Numbered from the stretch's first letter, positions 1-7,721 are shown. The stretch: 64,000 bases of DNA from UBA4665 sp036388555 (GCA_036388555.1 DASVRP010000013.1:124001-188000); one strand, 5' to 3'. Notes: generated by a model not told the origin, from the sequence alone. Translations and numbers: made by a program.

Positions 1-330
1 CCTGCGGATGCCTTCGATCGTCTTTTGATGACGCTCCGTGATTCCTGCCTGTACAGCTTCGTCATCTCCGGGGAGGGATGGTGAGGTGTCGGGACTGAAG
101 CGGCTGTGGCCTGCTTTCAACCAGTCCATCTTGCCGCTGTGGATGTCCTCGATCGTCTGGTTGCGATGTTCGATGATGCGGTTCTTCATTGCGTCTGGAT
201 CAGGGCTGATGCCGTTGATGTGACCGTCAAACATGTTGCTGACGAATTTGGCGACGCCGGTCTTCGGCTCGTGCTGCCCGTGGTCGGAACGCCCGTGATC
301 GGGGGATGGTATGTCTTGTATGAATTTCAT
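1..330 (-). CDS. Hypothetical protein, 3' end cut off by the window edge
   Basis: An open frame of 110 codons runs from an ATG at 330 to the first base of the window without a stop, so the C-terminus is missing. The protein is hydrophilic, with no signal peptide or membrane segment in the visible part. Two stretches resemble each other, one around residues 47-61 (core HRNQTIEDI) and one around 95-110 (core RHQKTIEGI), so the protein may be built from repeats of an amphipathic helix. A consensus-like promoter lies just upstream (363-392), which supports this start. I do not recognise the family. Confidence 0.6.
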   Translation of the reverse strand, partial: MKFIQDIPSPDHGRSDHGQHEPKTGVAKFVSNMFDGHINGISPDPDAMKNRIIEHRNQTIEDIHSGKMDWLKAGHSRFSPDTSPSLPGDDEAVQAGITERHQKTIEGIRR

Positions 331-362
331 TTTTGTTGTTTTTATGTTGATGTAACAAACAC

Positions 363-392
363 ATACTATCAAAAAGTATGTCTTTTGTCAAT
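363..392 (-). promoter_or_regulatory. Promoter of the truncated gene at 1-330
   Basis: Reading the minus strand, TTGACA (387-392) is followed by an 18-nt spacer and TAGTAT (363-368). The predicted transcript start is near 356, which leaves a leader of about 26 nt before the ATG at 330. No clear Shine-Dalgarno sequence is visible in that leader. Confidence 0.6.
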
Positions 393-680
393 ATTGTTAT
401 GTTTATTTGTGGTGTCTGGTGGGCTTGGATGACTGGAGGAACCCGAGGAGCGGTTACCGTCCTTCTTAACATAAGACTTCGTCTCATTGAGCAGGAACAG
501 GCTGACATCGTCCTGGGTGGAGCCCTTGGCGCGGAAGGGGACGCACGAAGACACGGTAACGTACCAGCTGATCCATCGTTCTTTTGCAGCAAGTCCGGCT
601 GAGAGTGCGCTTAGCGCGATTGCGGGCCGTTCTATCAGGAATTGATAAGGATGAAAGGTGCCAGCCGGTGCGCTCTTTCT
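369..680 (-). pseudogene. Probable frameshifted continuation of the gene at 635-829
   Basis: A minus-strand frame is open from 680 to a TGA at 369. It has the codon usage of neighbouring real genes (AAG, GAC, GGC, CTG rich) but no ATG. Its product ends in a Ser/Pro/Asn-rich tail, and the more ordered part precedes that. It overlaps the end of the small gene at 635-829 and lies in the -1 frame relative to it. Joining the two near 655 would give one protein of about 155 residues. It could instead be an independent gene using a GTG at 554 (61 aa). I do not recognise the family. Confidence 0.35.
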
Positions 681-829
681 TCATTTGCGCGTATCTCGTC
701 GAAAGCCTGTCCTAGTTCGTCAAAGTCGCTTTCGGTAACCGTTAAGCCAAATCTTGATACAGCGAAGGTTTCACCATCTTCAATGGCATTATTTTCAAGA
801 ATAAGACGCGGGCTTCTTGGTGGTTTCAT
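635..829 (-). CDS. Small acidic hypothetical protein (64 aa), possibly a frameshifted N-terminus
   Basis: The product is a short acidic protein with no membrane segment and an Asp/Glu-rich helix in its second half (core DFDELGQAFDEI). The ATG at 829 is preferred over the GTG at 835 because a good promoter (836-864) places the predicted transcript start on that ATG. The frame closes soon after a conserved-looking Arg-Leu-Ala-Pro-Phe stretch, and another well-coded frame continues downstream, so this may be the N-terminal part of a broken gene. Function unknown. Confidence 0.5.
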   Translation of the reverse strand: MKPPRSPRLILENNAIEDGETFAVSRFGLTVTESDFDELGQAFDEIRANEERAHRLAPFILINS

Positions 830-835
830 AAACAC

Positions 836-864
836 ATACTATTCCGGCCGTGCGACTCCGTCAA
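836..864 (-). promoter_or_regulatory. Promoter giving a leaderless transcript for 635-829
   Basis: On the minus strand TTGACG (859-864), a 17-nt spacer and TAGTAT (836-841) form a near-consensus housekeeping promoter. Seven bases past the -10 element is position 829, the A of the ATG, so the mRNA is predicted to have no 5' leader. Confidence 0.6.
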
Positions 865-871
865 CAGACAT

Positions 872-1561
872 TTAGGCCTGTGCGAACACTACGGCGTCGA
901 CGCGGCGGGCTCCGGCATCCATCAGTGTCTTCGCAGCGGCTTCCAGGGTGGCACCGGTGGTGACAACGTCGTCTACCAGGATGATGTGGGCGCCACGGAT
1001 GCGGGCGGCCTGCAGGGGAGCGGCATGGAAGGCGCCGGACAACTGGGCGGCCCGCTGGGCCTTAGAGGCGCCGATCTGTTTCTGGTGCCCATAGCGGGCG
1101 AGCAGCGGACGGTACGGTACGCCGCAGCTGCGGGCCAGGCAGCGGGCGATCAGCTGCGCCTGGTCGTACCCACGCTGACGGACGCGTGTCGTAGCGGTCG
1201 GGGCGTGCGTGATGATGACCGCCGGCAACCGGCCCAGCTGGCGGCGCAGGCCGAGGCGGGACGCGATCAGGGCTGCTACTTCGGTGGCACCGCTGCGGGC
1301 CCGGCCGAACTTGAGTTTCCAGATGATGTCCTTGGCCGCACCCCGGTAGGCGGTGGCTGCCGCTACCATCCGGAGCGGCGAGCCGGGCCGACAACCGGCG
1401 CAGGTCGCAAAGCTGGCGGCCACCGTGAGACACTTGTAACAGTGGACCAGTGGTGGTGCCAGGTCACGGCGGCATGTGCTACATAACAGGGCGCCTTCGG
1501 CACCGCAGCCAAGGCAATCATGGGGCGCAAGCAAGGCGAGCAGGACATCAGTTAGTCTCAT
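872..1561 (-). CDS. comF: ComF-family phosphoribosyltransferase-like protein
   Basis: This 229-aa protein has the ComF layout. An N-terminal zinc-finger region has CxxC pairs (CLGC, CSTC, CYKC, CAGC; residues about 15-60), and a phosphoribosyltransferase domain follows, with the PRPP-binding motif VDDVVTTGATL near the C-terminus. In the family, ComF is a cytoplasmic ATP-binding competence factor that acts with the ComFA helicase in DNA uptake; some homologues only share the fold. A longer frame reaches 1705, but the extra 48 residues look non-coding, and MRLTDVLLALL is the usual family start. No comFA gene is seen here. Confidence 0.85.
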   Translation of the reverse strand: MRLTDVLLALLAPHDCLGCGAEGALLCSTCRRDLAPPLVHCYKCLTVAASFATCAGCRPGSPLRMVAAATAYRGAAKDIIWKLKFGRARSGATEVAALIASRLGLRRQLGRLPAVIITHAPTATTRVRQRGYDQAQLIARCLARSCGVPYRPLLARYGHQKQIGASKAQRAAQLSGAFHAAPLQAARIRGAHIILVDDVVTTGATLEAAAKTLMDAGARRVDAVVFAQA

Positions 1562-1782
1562 AGATTTTCGTATCGTTGTGATTAATGTGTTGTTAATAAT
1601 GCTTCGGCTGGTTGCAAGCAGTTTATTATCTAGATATACTTTTAATAACACAAAAATGCAAGCTGTTCCAGATATACCCCTGTAGAGGGAAGTAGAACAC
1701 AGCAAAAGACCGGCCGTACCTTTTCAGTGCGCAGACATGCCGGCGAATCTCAAAGTTTATAACACCGTGGAGGGTACTTATT

Positions 1783-2274
1783 ATGGCGCGACGTTCTCGC
1801 GACGACGATCTGCTGATGGAAGAGGATGAGCTGACTGCCGCCTTTCTCGGCGACGACGATCTGGGCGAAAGCCCCCAACCTAGCAATCATCACAGCCCCC
1901 AGCAACCTGCCGCTCCGGCAGCCGACGAATGGGACGAAGAAGAGAGTGTCCCCGGACAGCTCGCTGTCGATGTCTATGAGACCAAGGAAAAACTGGTCGT
2001 CAAGGCACGCACCGCCGGCGTCAACAAGCACGACCTTGATGTCAGCATCTCCGACAATACGCTGACGATACGCGGTACGCTTTCCGCCGGCAACGAAGAT
2101 GACGTCGAAAACTACTTCCTGCAGGAATGCTACTGGGGTGAATTCTCCCGCAGCATCGCCTTGCCGGTACCAGTGAAGGAAGAGGAGATCGAAGCCGTCC
2201 TCAAAGACGGCGTCCTGACCATCAGCTTCGGCAAGGTCAAGCAGGACACAGTCAAGAAAATCCAGATCCTCTAG
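1783..2274 (+). CDS. hsp20: Small heat shock protein (Hsp20/alpha-crystallin)
   Basis: This 163-aa ATP-independent chaperone binds unfolding proteins. Residues 1-55 are acidic and disordered (Asp/Glu, Pro and Gln rich). The alpha-crystallin domain spans about 58-150, with the family pattern of beta-strands, an NTLTIRGT-type strand and the late V-L-x-D-G-V-L-T-I motif. The short C-terminal tail ends in IQIL, resembling the I-x-I/L tail that mediates oligomerisation. A GGAGGG ribosome site lies about 8 nt before the ATG. No CIRCE element was seen upstream. A strong terminator follows the gene. Confidence 0.92.
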   Translation: MARRSRDDDLLMEEDELTAAFLGDDDLGESPQPSNHHSPQQPAAPAADEWDEEESVPGQLAVDVYETKEKLVVKARTAGVNKHDLDVSISDNTLTIRGTLSAGNEDDVENYFLQECYWGEFSRSIALPVPVKEEEIEAVLKDGVLTISFGKVKQDTVKKIQIL

Positions 2275-2338
2275 GCTGCCTAAAGCCTGCAGGCGGACAG
2301 GGGAGGCAGAACAGCCGCCGACCTACGACCACCATACG

Positions 2339-2379
2339 AAATATCCCGGACGCACAAGCGCAGCCGGGATATTTTTTTA
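2339..2379 (+). terminator. Rho-independent terminator after hsp20
   Basis: A perfect 11-bp stem (left arm ending ATCCCGG at 2349, right arm starting CCGGGAT at 2364) encloses a 14-nt loop and runs into a 7-8 nt T tract. It lies about 65 nt past the hsp20 stop. Confidence 0.85.
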
Positions 2380-2423
2380 TTGCCAAGGACTGGGAATGGT
2401 AGTGATGCTCCAACCGACAGATA

Positions 2424-2450
2424 TAAAAATACCCCGCCGGAGCGGGGTAT
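2424..2450 (-). terminator. Rho-independent terminator of the pilin-like gene cluster
   Basis: On the minus strand ATACCCCGC (2442-2450) pairs with GCGGGGTAT (2429-2437) across a 4-nt loop, and a T-rich run follows. It lies 20 nt past the stop of the gene at 2470-2883 and ends the six-gene minus-strand cluster. Confidence 0.85.
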
Positions 2451-2469
2451 TGATACGATGGGACAGCTG

Positions 2470-2883
2470 TTAGCTGATGCCTTCGGTGCTTCGGAGGACG
2501 AAGCGGACGATGAACTGCGCCAGGGCGACGACGATAAGGCCGACGATAGCGTAGATGATGGTGTTCTTGGCACCCGAGACGTTGCTCGACTCACCACCCG
2601 AGGTGATGTACTTCAGGCCACCGACGATGATCATGATGACCGCGATGACACCGATGATGATCGAGAAGATGTTGATGATCTTCTTGATCAGGTCGTTCAG
2701 GCCGGTAGCACCGGAACCGCCAGGGGTACAACCAGTTGAGTTGACGTCGACTTCGACACCACAGGTAGCGGAACCCTTGGTATCAAGGTCGGCAGCATGG
2801 GCCGTGACAGTGACCAGGCCGGGTGCGCTGAGGGCGATTGCAGTAGCAACAGTCAGTACGATTCTTTTAAGTTTTTTGATCAT
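2470..2883 (-). CDS. VirB2/TrbC-like T4SS pilin paralogue 6 (last of array)
   Basis: This 137-aa secreted or membrane protein has a cleavable-type signal peptide (residues 1-30, Ala-His-Ala end), a short exposed segment with Cys residues, and two hydrophobic helices (about 68-90 and 108-130) joined by a loop with the array's shared pattern GG-x-K-Y-x-x-S-G-G and AK-N-T-I. This is the usual VirB2/TrbC pilin topology. In T4SS such pilins polymerise into the extracellular filament. It has its own promoter (2920-2949) and an AAGGT ribosome site, so it may be expressed separately and be the main pilin. It is most similar to the next paralogue. Confidence 0.8.
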   Translation of the reverse strand: MIKKLKRIVLTVATAIALSAPGLVTVTAHAADLDTKGSATCGVEVDVNSTGCTPGGSGATGLNDLIKKIINIFSIIIGVIAVIMIIVGGLKYITSGGESSNVSGAKNTIIYAIVGLIVVALAQFIVRFVLRSTEGIS

Positions 2884-2919
2884 ATCTTACCTTTCAATTA
2901 TTGTTTGAATTTCCCTTAA

Positions 2920-2949
2920 TTTATATCACATCTAATGCTTTAATTGCAA
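2920..2949 (-). promoter_or_regulatory. Separate promoter for the last pilin-like gene
   Basis: On the minus strand TTGCAA (2944-2949), an 18-nt spacer and TATAAA (2920-2925) lie in the 75-nt gap upstream of 2470-2883. This is the only large gap inside the pilin array, which suggests uncoupled expression of the last gene. Confidence 0.5.
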
Positions 2950-2958
2950 GCATAAGTA

Positions 2959-3345
2959 TTACAATTCCTTGAGCACGTAACGGACGATGAACTGGGACAG
3001 GGCAATGACGACCAGGCCGACGACGGCATAGATGATGGTCCGCTTGGCGCCGGCGACGGACTGGGCTTCACCGCCCGAGACGATATACTTGAAACCGCCG
3101 ACGACGATCATGATGACAGCCGCGACGCCGCCGATGACGCTTAACAGGTTGACGATGGTCTTGATGGTCCTGTTGATACTTGGTGCGCCGGTGCCGCAGT
3201 TGCTGCCAGTCTGGCCAGCGACACCCTGGCAGGCCTGCTTGATAGCCTCTGACGTCGCGTCAGCCGCATAGGCCGGTGTCGCCACCATGCCTGAGCCGGT
3301 GACGATGGCGAGGGCCAGGAGGATACTTGATAAAAATTTCTTCAT
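2959..3345 (-). CDS. VirB2/TrbC-like T4SS pilin paralogue 5
   Basis: This 128-aa protein has a signal peptide (1-27, ending AYAA), a Cys-containing exposed segment, and two membrane helices (about 64-86 and 102-124) around the motif GGFKYIVSGGEAQSV. The helix-loop-helix region matches paralogue 6 closely, pointing to a recent duplication. The C-terminus is short and basic. It lies 13 nt after the gene at 3359 and is presumably co-transcribed with it. Confidence 0.8.
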   Translation of the reverse strand: MKKFLSSILLALAIVTGSGMVATPAYAADATSEAIKQACQGVAGQTGSNCGTGAPSINRTIKTIVNLLSVIGGVAAVIMIVVGGFKYIVSGGEAQSVAGAKRTIIYAVVGLVVIALSQFIVRYVLKEL

Positions 3346-3358
3346 GATGCTTGTACCT

Positions 3359-3754
3359 TTATCTTATTACGAGGCTGATGATTGTTTGCGCCAGGACGAT
3401 GACAGCCAGACCGACAAGGGCGAAGAGGATGGCCTGCTTGGCCTTATTGACCTGTTCAGCGTTGCCACCGGAGGTGATGTAGCTGATTCCGGCTACGATG
3501 ATGACGATGACAGCTGCGACGCCGGCGATGACGGCGATGATCTGGGTAACCTTGTGCAGGATACCGTTCTGATTGGTCAGCGGATCCCCGCCAGCCGGTG
3601 TGGCACAGACAGTGGTATCGCCGGGCGCATTGCCGCTACAGGCCTTACCGAACGGGTTGTAGCCGGCAGCTGCTGCCGGGACAGCAGGCAGGACCAGGGC
3701 AGCCAGGACTATCAGTGACAGCAACAGGCGTGCAGAAAATGTCCGGAAGCCCAT
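3359..3754 (-). CDS. VirB2/TrbC-like T4SS pilin paralogue 4
   Basis: This 131-aa protein has an N-terminal signal segment (about 8-30), an exposed loop with two Cys residues, and two hydrophobic helices (about 66-88 and 106-130). The linking loop has the array pattern GISYITSGGNAEQVNKAK. Its start codon overlaps the stop of the upstream gene at 3754 by one base, so the two are translationally coupled. It is the third member of the group that keeps a classic signal peptide plus the S-G-G loop. Confidence 0.78.
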   Translation of the reverse strand: MGFRTFSARLLLSLIVLAALVLPAVPAAAAGYNPFGKACSGNAPGDTTVCATPAGGDPLTNQNGILHKVTQIIAVIAGVAAVIVIIVAGISYITSGGNAEQVNKAKQAILFALVGLAVIVLAQTIISLVIR

Positions 3755-4122
3755 CAGTCGAGCCTCCCTAGTACGAAGGTGACGATGGCGACCGCACTGA
3801 CACAGATCAGCAGGCCGAGCAGGGCATAGACCACGGTACCTTTGGCACGGGCCGTCGCCTGGGCGTCACCCTCCGAGGCGACATAGCGGAAGCCGCCGAT
3901 GGTGACCATCAGCAGGCAGAGGGCGCCGAGGATACCGAAGATGACAGCGAAGATCTGCCGGATCTTGGCCGGTCCGGTGGTCGTCTTGGGCAGGGCGGAG
4001 ACTTCGACGCGGTACTGCGGGTCAACGGCAGCCAGCACCTGCGGGCCGGCGACCGAGAAAACCGCCACGGCGATTGCCAGGCAGCAGACAAGACGGAGGA
4101 AGAAGAGGCTTCGGCGTGACAT
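3754..4122 (-). CDS. VirB2/TrbC-like T4SS pilin paralogue 3
   Basis: This 122-aa protein has a signal peptide (1-31), a 30-residue exposed part without Cys, and two hydrophobic helices (about 52-76 and 94-118) linked by GGFRYVASEGDAQATARAK. The loop has S-E-G instead of S-G-G, and the exposed segment is shorter than in paralogues 4-6, so this copy may be a minor or adaptor subunit. It overlaps its neighbours on both sides by one base. Confidence 0.75.
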   Translation of the reverse strand: MSRRSLFFLRLVCCLAIAVAVFSVAGPQVLAAVDPQYRVEVSALPKTTTGPAKIRQIFAVIFGILGALCLLMVTIGGFRYVASEGDAQATARAKGTVVYALLGLLICVSAVAIVTFVLGRLD

Positions 4123-4499
4123 CAGGCGTCTCCTATGCGGTTGCCTATGAATGATATGGCGGCGACAGCCAGCATGGCGATGACAAGGCCGACCAGCGAA
4201 TTCTTGATAGTGTTCTGGGCGCGCTGCGTGGCGTCGGGCGAGCCTTCGCTGGTCAGATACTGGATACCGCCGTAGATGACGAAGGCGATGGCGACCAGCC
4301 CGGAAATGCGCAGCAGGTCATCCGTCAGGGCCAGCAGGATCAACAGGACGTCACTGGTGCCCTTGGGGTCGAGGACGTTGAAGTTGACGATATTACAGTT
4401 GCCGTCAGTCTCGAGATAGTGGTACCACGGTTTCAGGCCGAAGAACCCGGTCGAGTTACAGCTGGCGGCGAAGGTGGTGAGGAGGTAGGTGCTTAACAT
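4122..4499 (-). CDS. VirB2/TrbC-like T4SS pilin paralogue 2, atypical N-terminus
   Basis: This 125-aa protein has the array's two-helix unit in its C-terminal half (about 60-80 and 98-118) with loop GGIQYLTSEGSPDATQRAQ. The N-terminus is unlike the others: instead of a standard signal peptide there is a short hydrophobic start followed by an aromatic- and Cys-containing 40-residue segment. It lies 4 nt after the gene at 4504 and overlaps the next gene by one base. The role is inferred only from array membership. Confidence 0.7.
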   Translation of the reverse strand: MLSTYLLTTFAASCNSTGFFGLKPWYHYLETDGNCNIVNFNVLDPKGTSDVLLILLALTDDLLRISGLVAIAFVIYGGIQYLTSEGSPDATQRAQNTIKNSLVGLVIAMLAVAAISFIGNRIGDA

Positions 4500-4503
4500 A
4501 CTA

Positions 4504-4929
4504 TTATTTTATCGTATCTCCGCCCGGGATAAGGAACCGGAGCAGCGCGTAGAGGAACAGGAAGAAGATGAAGGCGATGATGGAGTTACGGATACGGTCC
4601 TTGGCGGCAGCCGCTTTCTGGGGGTCGCCAGCGGATGATGAGTATTGGATGCCGCCGACGATGATGCCGATGACGACGGCGATAGCGACCATGACGGTCA
4701 GGACGCGGATGAACGGGTTGAGGTACTTGGAGATGATATTACAGTTTGCATCCGGCTTGTTGTCGCCGTTGCAGTCGAGCGAGTATTTGGTCGCGGCCGG
4801 ATCAGCCCCCGGGGCAGGATCAGCGGCCAATGCCTGGCCGGTAGCCAGAACACTGAAGCTGCAGAGCAGCGCAGCGGCAACCAGGAACTTACTGAATGTT
4901 TTTCGGAATGATACTTTTGTCTTCATCAT
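4504..4929 (-). CDS. VirB2/TrbC-like T4SS pilin paralogue 1 (first of array)
   Basis: This 141-aa protein is the first gene of the minus-strand array. It has a signal peptide (about 1-35, ending ALA), an exposed Asp/Pro/Cys-rich segment, then two hydrophobic helices (about 75-97 and 113-133) linked by GGIQYSSSAGDPQKAAAAKDRIRN. Two adjacent ATGs (4929 and 4926) are possible starts. A strong promoter (4979-5007) serves it and probably the coupled genes behind it. The loop is more charged than in paralogues 4-6. Confidence 0.75.
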   Translation of the reverse strand: MMKTKVSFRKTFSKFLVAAALLCSFSVLATGQALAADPAPGADPAATKYSLDCNGDNKPDANCNIISKYLNPFIRVLTVMVAIAVVIGIIVGGIQYSSSAGDPQKAAAAKDRIRNSIIAFIFFLFLYALLRFLIPGGDTIK

Positions 4930-4978
4930 ATGTGCCTGTGTCGTCAGCTATCTGCTATATGACGGCTTATTAGGTACA

Positions 4979-5007
4979 ACTATACCGGTATCCGTTCAAT
5001 CTGGCAA
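4979..5007 (-). promoter_or_regulatory. Promoter of the pilin-like array
   Basis: On the minus strand TTGCCA (5002-5007), a 17-nt spacer and TATAGT (4979-4984) form a good promoter about 50 nt upstream of the first pilin gene. The -10 element partly overlaps the first of two TACCGGTA palindromes, and the -35 element lies between them, which suggests regulation. Confidence 0.65.
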
Positions 5008-5021
5008 GCATTACCGGTATA
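4981..5021. promoter_or_regulatory. Paired TACCGGTA palindromes in the divergent T4SS promoter region (candidate operator)
   Basis: TATACCGGTA (4981-4990) and its exact reverse complement TACCGGTATA (5012-5021) form a 10-bp inverted repeat. Each also contains the 8-bp palindrome TACCGGTA, and the two are 29 bp apart. They bracket the -35 element of the pilin promoter and lie 80-120 bp upstream of virB6. A dimeric regulator binding both sites could control the pilin array and perhaps virB6. No regulator gene is adjacent. Confidence 0.45.
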
Positions 5022-5102
5022 TATGTATGGGCTGCGTCCGGCAGGTAAAAAAATTTCTTTTTTAGTACCACATGTTGTCGTAATGTGCTATAAATAATTC
5101 AA

Positions 5103-7670
5103 ATGGCTGGTCAAAAACAAATCGGGTGGAACAAGTTGGTTACGACCGCGCTACTCTCGGCCTTGTTCGTCATACTTGCGCTTATATATAGCGCTCCTCC
5201 AGCCTTCGCGCAGGGCGTTACCTACACCTGGAAGAATGCTACGACGGTCACCGTCGCCAACTTCGACCACCGCAATACCGGTGATCCTGCCAACTTCGAA
5301 TTCGTCTGCCAGGGCAGCGGCACGACGTTCGTCTGTAACCCCAGCGCACCCCAGAACTTCAGATGTCCGCCGAAGCTCGGTTTTAATAACAGCGCACTCA
5401 ACGGAACGCTGAATTTCCGTGGCATGCGGGTCGTCCCGCAGAGCGGTAATGTTATCTGCCTCGAGGACCAGACCGCCCAGGTCACCCTGGCCGGTGTCGA
5501 CAAAGCTCCCGCGACCTTGCCGAAGACCGGTACTGACGCCAACACGCCAGCCGGGCAGTCCGACCCTGAGCTATCATGCGGCACACCGTGGAGCTCGACT
5601 ATCTGGTACTTCTGCCCGCTCATCAAGGGATTGAACGCCTTCGTCGGCGGCCTTGATGACGCCATCACCAGCCTGCTTACCGTCGACCAGGTAAAGATAT
5701 TCGAGAAGACCGACCAAGAGGGCAGTACCGGGCACGCCTATCACCAGGCATGGCAGGCCTTCCGCTCCATCGCACTCGGTATCATCGTCATCGCGGCCCT
5801 CATAATGATCATCGCCCAGGGGCTCGGCTTCGCCCTGATGGATGCCTACACCATCAAGAAGATATTCCCCCGGCTGCTGATCGCGATCATCGGTATCGCC
5901 CTGTCATGGGAACTGATGCGTTTCCTGGTCATCCTGACCAACGACCTTGGTATCGGCGTCCGCCAGCTCATATACTTCCCGTTCAAGGATATGGAAAACA
6001 ATATGATACTGGGCGGCGGGGCGGTCGCCAGCATGGCGCTGATAACCGGCACAGCCATCGCGGCATTATCTATCGTCGGGTTGCTCAGTTTCGTCCTGAC
6101 GGCCGCACTAGCAGTGCTGGTGGCCTTCCTGGTATTGATCGTCCGCCAGCTGGTCATCGTAGTACTCATATTGTTCGCGCCGATCGCTATAGCTTGCTCC
6201 ATCCTGCCGAACACCCAGGGTATATATAAGCTGTGGTATGAGTCCTTCACAAAAGCCATGTTCATGTTCCCAATCATCATGGCCTTCCTGGCCATCGGCC
6301 GCGTCTTCGCCATGATCTCGTTCACCGATTCCGGGGCAGGGGCCAACGGTGCCGTCCCGAACGAACAATTGAACGGATTCGCCGCCTACTTCGCGCAGAG
6401 CGCTATAACCGGGACGATCAGCCAGCTAGTCGGGTTCATCGCCTACTTCGCACCATACTTCCTGATACCGCTGACATTCAAGTTTGCCGGCGGTGCCATG
6501 CGCACGCTTGGCGGCAGCATCAACGACACCAACCGTGGTGCTTTCGACCGCCTCAAGAAATACCGCGGTACCAAAGTCGCTACCAACATGCATGCCATGA
6601 AGGAAGGTAACCGTTACCGGCCAAATACGAAGATCGCGCGCGGCTTCAACGCCATTACCAGTACCGCCGCTTCACTTCCTGACGCCGGCATGGACCCGAG
6701 AGCCATGCGCGGACGGTTCAAGGCAGCCCAGGCGGAACAAAGCTATAATGCGGCACAACTTATACTGAAGGGAGGCACAGCCTTCGACCTCGGTTCCCAG
6801 GATGACCGGCTGCTGAAAGCTACCCAACATGGCGTGGGCCGCAAGGGCATCAGGAATTATCTTGCCAATGAACTGCCGGAAAACGAACGGTTCCAGGGAG
6901 CTGACCTGGATACGGCAGTCGCGACCGTCGAAAAGATGCAGAGCGCAGGTGGCACGCAAGCGGTCCAGATCGCTGCCACGCTCCAGCGCTTCGCGACCGG
7001 TACCGGCTATAATGACGCCAACAAAGAGCTTGATTACCAGGAAGCCTTCGACACTATCAATAAAGCATCCGGTGGGGATGCCGCACTGGCAGGACGTATC
7101 GTCGGTGCCTCAAAGGGCGTCGCCGGGCAGGCCGGCCAGCTGGCATGGGGTGGCGCGTCCTTTGGATCTTTGAACGAAGGCATGCAGAAAACCCTGGGCG
7201 GTGGCAAAGCGGACGGTGAGAAGATCGCCCTCAATGCCTTCATGGGTAACGATGCCAACAGCATCATCCGGGCCCGCGCCGGGCAGGTAGGCCAGATGAC
7301 CCGCGCCGTCAGCAACCGTGCCAACCTCATCAGCAACGACCCGAGCAAGGGCGCACCCGGCGAGCTCGGCAAGATCACTGCCCAGTTCGACAGTTTCCAG
7401 GCGACGACCAACGTCTACGCCGCACCGGAAAAGCAAGAGGCAGTGGTCAAGAATGGTGTACTTTCCCAGGAAGTACGCGAGACCGTGGCCGACGTAGCCG
7501 CAACAGAGCTAAGCGATCCACGGGCGCAGATATACAACCCGCGAACCCGCGAAGCATTGGCACCGCCGTCAGCTGAATCAGTTCAGTTCGGACGCTACAC
7601 CGGGCGCCGCGGAGCCGCCAACCTGAACAACCCGAACATGCAGCCGCCGGAAACTCCAGAAAAGAAATAG
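5103..7670 (+). CDS. virB6: VirB6/TrbL-like T4SS inner-membrane channel protein
   Basis: This 855-aa polytopic protein has an N-terminal signal or membrane segment (about 11-36) and an extracytoplasmic region with several Cys residues (40-215). A core of six to eight membrane helices follows (about 221-245, 255-278, 310-368, 387-408, 436-470). The C-terminal 380 residues are soluble, Ala/Gly/Gln rich and probably cytoplasmic. VirB6 proteins form the inner-membrane part of the T4SS channel. The long soluble tail exceeds the classic 300-aa VirB6 and resembles extended VirB6 forms. A TATAAA -10 (5089-5094) puts the predicted transcript start only 1-2 nt before the ATG, though the -35 is weak. 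It diverges from the pilin array. Confidence 0.82.
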   Translation: MAGQKQIGWNKLVTTALLSALFVILALIYSAPPAFAQGVTYTWKNATTVTVANFDHRNTGDPANFEFVCQGSGTTFVCNPSAPQNFRCPPKLGFNNSALNGTLNFRGMRVVPQSGNVICLEDQTAQVTLAGVDKAPATLPKTGTDANTPAGQSDPELSCGTPWSSTIWYFCPLIKGLNAFVGGLDDAITSLLTVDQVKIFEKTDQEGSTGHAYHQAWQAFRSIALGIIVIAALIMIIAQGLGFALMDAYTIKKIFPRLLIAIIGIALSWELMRFLVILTNDLGIGVRQLIYFPFKDMENNMILGGGAVASMALITGTAIAALSIVGLLSFVLTAALAVLVAFLVLIVRQLVIVVLILFAPIAIACSILPNTQGIYKLWYESFTKAMFMFPIIMAFLAIGRVFAMISFTDSGAGANGAVPNEQLNGFAAYFAQSAITGTISQLVGFIAYFAPYFLIPLTFKFAGGAMRTLGGSINDTNRGAFDRLKKYRGTKVATNMHAMKEGNRYRPNTKIARGFNAITSTAASLPDAGMDPRAMRGRFKAAQAEQSYNAAQLILKGGTAFDLGSQDDRLLKATQHGVGRKGIRNYLANELPENERFQGADLDTAVATVEKMQSAGGTQAVQIAATLQRFATGTGYNDANKELDYQEAFDTINKASGGDAALAGRIVGASKGVAGQAGQLAWGGASFGSLNEGMQKTLGGGKADGEKIALNAFMGNDANSIIRARAGQVGQMTRAVSNRANLISNDPSKGAPGELGKITAQFDSFQATTNVYAAPEKQEAVVKNGVLSQEVRETVADVAATELSDPRAQIYNPRTREALAPPSAESVQFGRYTGRRGAANLNNPNMQPPETPEKK

Positions 7671-7692
7671 GTTTTCAGACTTAACATACTAC

Positions 7693-7721
7693 TTGCAAAT
7701 TTGTACAGAATATGCTAGTGT
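7693..7721 (+). promoter_or_regulatory. Possible leaderless promoter for the 592-aa T4SS-locus gene
   Basis: TTGCAA (7693-7698), a 17-nt spacer and TAGTGT (7716-7721) would start transcription exactly on the ATG at 7728. The -10 is a poor match, so this rests mainly on the spacing. Confidence 0.4.

Noticed and set aside
1562..1782. A CIRCE element or heat-shock operator upstream of hsp20
   Set aside because: No TTAGCACTC-N9-GAGTGCTAA or similar inverted repeat is present.
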